Below, one piece after another: positions 3,585 to 6,354 of a stretch of 6,354 nucleotides of DNA. The stretch comes from CAWJHE01 sp964614855. Lineage in GTDB: Bacteria; Chloroflexota; Anaerolineae; Anaerolineales; UBA4823. The stretch spans positions 1-6,354 of the forward strand of contig CAZTMX010000164.1 in NCBI GenBank assembly GCA_964614855.1, written 5' to 3'. The position numbers and the translations under genes are program-made. How positions within the stretch are numbered: position 1 is the first letter of the stretch; each line of letters opens with the position of its first letter. The notes beneath the pieces were generated by a model. It saw nothing but the letters and a program-made list of their open reading frames with translations, did not search any database and was not told the origin of the DNA.

Positions 3585-6281
3585 ATGCGAGCAAAGACCA
3601 CCCGCCTGGCGCTGATTGCGCTGATTGTGCTGGCAGCGCTGGTGCTTAGCAGCTGCATGACGCTGCGAGACCCCGAGGCTTCGCAAGAATTCCGCGCCGA
3701 TGTGGTGGACACCCTGGCGGCGGGCACGGCGCAAACTCAGGCGCCCGGGTCGACAGATCAAACAGGCGGTTCCGGCTCGCAGCCAGGAAACATAGCGCCC
3801 CTGCCGGGCAACCCGACGGACCAAACAGGCGTTTCCGGTTCGCAGCCAGGCAGCTCGATTTCCCAAACATTTATTTCGCGACGCCCTGGTCTGAACGGCC
3901 TGCAGATGTGGATCAGCATTGCCGAAACCCCGCCCGACCTGTCACAGGGTATCTTGCTGGAGCTGTTCCATTCCGGCGGCGAAGGCGCCCCGCTGGCAAG
4001 CGTGCTGGTGAGCGCGCAGCAGATCAAAGACAGCTACCCGGTGACGGTCGATATCCCGGCGCAGCACGATCCGGCAAACACCCATTATTTACTCAAATTG
4101 ACCCCCCAGGCAGGGACATACCGCATTTATGGGCGCAGCACTGATAACTATGCGCAAGGCGAGGCCTGGAGGAACGGGTTGACACTAATGGGAGACCTGG
4201 CTTTTCGCCTGAGCTATTCCTACGGTTTGTCCGCCGCAATGCAGGATGCCTTGAACGTGCTCAAAAACGCCTGGCTGCTTTTGCCCTTGCTGCTCAGCCT
4301 ATGGCTGCCGGGGAGCGTACTGCTGCATGCCCTGGTCACACATGAAGAATTGAAGGAGCGCCTGGACGGTTGGGAAATCTTTGCCGCCAGCCTGGCGCTC
4401 AGCCTGGCAGTTATCCCGCTTTTCTTCCTATGGTCGACGTCTGCCGGGGTACACCTGACCCAGCGGACCCTCCTGATCCTGGTCGCCCTGCTGCTGGCAG
4501 GCAAGGTTTGGCAGTGGCGGACAGCATGGCAGACCTGGCGGCTGTCTGGGCAGGCGGGTATGCGCGAGCAGAATGTACCGGCGGGCAAGCCCTGGCAGCC
4601 GCGCGCAACCAGGCATAACCTTCGCCAGGTTATTCAGACAGGCATCCGCATCACAAAACCACAGGGGTACAGCCTGGCACTCCTGGCCGTTTTCATACTG
4701 ACCCTGGCGCTGCGCGGGCTCATGGCGCGCGACCTGGCTGCGCCGCCCTGGGTAGACGCCGTGCATCACGGCGTGATCACCCGGCTGATCATGGAACAGG
4801 GCGCCCTGCCAGGCAGTTACGAGCCGCTGATCCCAAGCAATAACGCTGGCTACCACCCGGGTTACCATACTGTGATGGCGGTCTTTAGCTGGCTCTCGGG
4901 GCTTGAAATCCAGCATGGAATGCTGATCCTGGGACAGGTGCTCAACGCCCTGGCTGTGCTGGCGGTGTATCTGTTTGCGAAGACGATCACCAGCAGCCGT
5001 ACGGCGGGCGTGCTGGCGGCGCTGGGCTGCGGTGTGTTCACCCCCATGCCGGCTTACCTGGTCAGCTGGGGACGCTATACGCAGCTGACCGCTATGCTGA
5101 TACTTCCGGCGGCCCACAAGCTGCTGACCACTGCTTTTGAAAGTTTGGATACGCAGGAAGGCGCAACCAGAAAATTCAGCCTGTACAGCACGGTTGTGCG
5201 CTGGCTGCTGCTGGCTGCCGTTGCCAGCGCTGGAATGGCTCTGGTGCATTACCGTGTGCTGGCGTTTTTCGCCTTCCTGGTCATCGCCGAGTGGGCGGTG
5301 CTGGGAGCACGCACCTTGATCACTCCCTCCCTGCGCAAATCTCTCTTGCAGCAGACCCTTTCGCTATCGGCAGCCGCCCTGCTGGCAATATTGCTGCTGC
5401 TGCCCTGGTGGCCAGAAACGCTGCGCAGCCTGATCGCCCCCAGTGCAACTGCAACCGCAGGCAAAATTGCAGCGTTTAGCGATTTTTCCTGGAATTACCT
5501 GACCAGCGCCTCGGGTACGCCGGTGATGATCACCGCTGCCCTGGGGCTGCTAATCGCCCTGCTGCTGCAGCGCTGGTTTGCCACCAGCCTGATCCTCTGG
5601 CTGGGGCTGTTGGTCTTCAGTGCCAACCTGGGTGTGTTCGGGCTGCCGGGCGCCAGCCTGATCAACAATACCTCGGTGGAGATCTTGCTGTATATCCCGC
5701 TGTGTACTCTGGCGGGGTACGCCCTGAGCGAGCTGTATAGCCTGCTGGTACGGCTTCTGCCGGGTCAGTGGCTGCGTCTGGCACAAGGTGTTTGCCTGCT
5801 GCTTCTTGCGAGCGCCAGTCTCTACGCCGCGCCGCGCCTGGTCACCCTGCTCAACCCGGTGACCCTGCTGGTGCGACAGGCTGACCTGCCGGCTATCCAG
5901 TGGGCAGCAGAGCATATCCCGCAAGACGAAACTGTGCTAATTAACCCCTTCTCCTGGGGCTACGGCTTGTATGCCGGCAATGACGGCGGGTACTGGCTGG
6001 CGCCCCTGGCGGGCAGAAAGACCCTGCCCCCACCTGTGCTTTACGGGCTGGGCGACCAGGAGAACTGGGAGAATGTGAGCGAGATCAATGCCAGGATCCG
6101 CACGCTGATCGACGCCAGCGGGGATGCCAGCCGCCTGGCGCAAGCGATGAAGCAAGCGGGTGTGCGCTATCTATTTGTGGGCGTGCGCGGGGGTGTCTTT
6201 TCGGCGGATTTGCTGCGTAACTCAACAAATTTTTCGGTGTTTTATCAGCAGAACGGCGCCTGGATATTCGAAGTTCACTAG
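3585..6281 (+). CDS. Large polytopic membrane protein, probable GT-C-like glycosyltransferase, with lipobox N-terminus
   Basis: From ATG 3585 the product has 898 residues. GTG 3573 would add four; I prefer the ATG because GGTGAG (3572-3577) sits 7 bases before it. Residues 1-24 look like a lipoprotein signal: basic MRAKTTR, a hydrophobic stretch, and lipobox LSSC with Cys24. A Gln/Gly/Ser linker (about 45-95) contains a repeated TDQTG-x-SGSQPG unit. Residues about 95-215 look like an extracytoplasmic beta-rich domain. Roughly a dozen membrane helices follow (about 225-250, 263-283, 293-309, 362-381 and onward to about 748), with a basic cytoplasmic loop near 310-360. After the helix at 362-381 comes APPWVDAVHHG (Asp391, His394, His395), then GYHPGYH and VSWGRYTQL. 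An acidic residue in the first such outer loop is characteristic of GT-C enzymes that use lipid-linked sugars. Residues about 758-898 form a soluble C-terminal domain. Fold-level assignment is likely; donor, acceptor and pathway are unknown. Confidence 0.7.
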   Translation: MRAKTTRLALIALIVLAALVLSSCMTLRDPEASQEFRADVVDTLAAGTAQTQAPGSTDQTGGSGSQPGNIAPLPGNPTDQTGVSGSQPGSSISQTFISRRPGLNGLQMWISIAETPPDLSQGILLELFHSGGEGAPLASVLVSAQQIKDSYPVTVDIPAQHDPANTHYLLKLTPQAGTYRIYGRSTDNYAQGEAWRNGLTLMGDLAFRLSYSYGLSAAMQDALNVLKNAWLLLPLLLSLWLPGSVLLHALVTHEELKERLDGWEIFAASLALSLAVIPLFFLWSTSAGVHLTQRTLLILVALLLAGKVWQWRTAWQTWRLSGQAGMREQNVPAGKPWQPRATRHNLRQVIQTGIRITKPQGYSLALLAVFILTLALRGLMARDLAAPPWVDAVHHGVITRLIMEQGALPGSYEPLIPSNNAGYHPGYHTVMAVFSWLSGLEIQHGMLILGQVLNALAVLAVYLFAKTITSSRTAGVLAALGCGVFTPMPAYLVSWGRYTQLTAMLILPAAHKLLTTAFESLDTQEGATRKFSLYSTVVRWLLLAAVASAGMALVHYRVLAFFAFLVIAEWAVLGARTLITPSLRKSLLQQTLSLSAAALLAILLLLPWWPETLRSLIAPSATATAGKIAAFSDFSWNYLTSASGTPVMITAALGLLIALLLQRWFATSLILWLGLLVFSANLGVFGLPGASLINNTSVEILLYIPLCTLAGYALSELYSLLVRLLPGQWLRLAQGVCLLLLASASLYAAPRLVTLLNPVTLLVRQADLPAIQWAAEHIPQDETVLINPFSWGYGLYAGNDGGYWLAPLAGRKTLPPPVLYGLGDQENWENVSEINARIRTLIDASGDASRLAQAMKQAGVRYLFVGVRGGVFSADLLRNSTNFSVFYQQNGAWIFEVH
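3751..3850 (+). repeat. Two imperfect 37-base in-frame direct repeats
   Basis: The units at 3751-3787 and 3814-3850 match at 33 of 37 bases and start 63 bases (21 codons) apart, so the frame is kept. Each encodes TDQTG-x-SGSQPG in the linker between the lipobox and the outer domain of the membrane protein. The mismatches are mostly silent, which suggests an old duplication kept for its amino-acid sequence. Confidence 0.8.
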
Positions 6282-6318
6282 CCCGGCGAGCCATTCCAAA
6301 ATTCCACTGCCCAAACAC

Positions 6319-6347
6319 TTGACAGCACAAGGACAAAACCGTATAAT
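6319..6347 (+). promoter_or_regulatory. Perfect consensus sigma70-type promoter reading out of the window
   Basis: TTGACA (6319-6324) and TATAAT (6342-6347) are separated by exactly 17 bases, matching consensus at all 12 positions. It lies 37 bases after the stop of the large membrane-protein gene. Transcription would start at about 6354 or just beyond, so the gene served is not visible. Promoters this good often drive tRNA, rRNA or other abundant RNAs. Confidence 0.82.
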
Positions 6348-6354
6348 CCTTACG

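Noticed and set aside
3751..3850. CRISPR or intergenic repeat array
   Set aside because: There are only two imperfect units, both inside a coding frame and spaced by whole codons. They are a protein linker duplication.
4428..5249. Minus-strand open frame of 273 codons inside the membrane-protein gene
   Set aside because: The translation is His/Gln/Arg-rich and low in structure, the mirror of Leu/Ala/Trp-rich membrane helices on the other strand. No start signal or motif supports it.

Overview
The window appears to come from a bacterial chromosome of moderate to fairly high GC. The style of the last gene (a very large membrane protein with a lipoprotein-like start, a Gly/Ser/Gln linker, an extracytoplasmic domain and a GT-C-like core) and the short FtsY suggest Chloroflexota, perhaps Anaerolineae. 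That placement rests on resemblance only and is held with moderate confidence.

Layout, left to right. (1) Positions 1-369 hold the 3' end of a flavin/NAD(P)H oxidoreductase of the ferredoxin-reductase/ferric-reductase type. A possible 27-residue single-span membrane peptide follows at 377-460. (2) On the opposite strand, 491-1164 is a type II toxin-antitoxin operon: a Phd/YefM-like antitoxin followed by a VapC-type PIN-domain toxin, with stop and start codons overlapping by 4 bases. Its promoter (TTGACG-N17-TATAAT) and a perfect 7-bp inverted repeat lie just upstream. (3) Positions 1205-1380 carry no intact gene. They contain a short frame resembling the signature of PEP-hydrolase-like TIM-barrel proteins, probably a gene remnant. 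(4) ftsY (1381-2298) encodes the signal-recognition-particle receptor GTPase. Its extended -10 box is so close to the ATG that the mRNA is probably leaderless. (5) prfB (2464-3568) encodes peptide chain release factor 2 and is split by the classic +1 programmed frameshift at CTT TGA C. (6) A gene of about 900 codons (3585-6281) follows prfB closely and encodes a polytopic membrane protein, probably a GT-C-fold glycosyltransferase-like protein, with a lipobox at its N-terminus. (7) The last 36 bases hold a perfect consensus sigma70-type promoter reading out of the window.

How the parts relate. ftsY and prfB are housekeeping genes for membrane targeting and translation termination. The membrane protein is probably co-transcribed with prfB, but no functional link is evident. 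The toxin-antitoxin pair and the gene remnant make the stretch between the oxidoreductase and ftsY look like a small accessory or rearranged segment between conserved genes.

I found no CRISPR array, transposase, tRNA or rRNA, and no convincing new multigene system. The points most worth a second look are the lipobox on a polytopic GT-C-like protein, the toxin-antitoxin operator layout, the TIM-barrel remnant, leaderless ftsY and the consensus promoter at the right edge.
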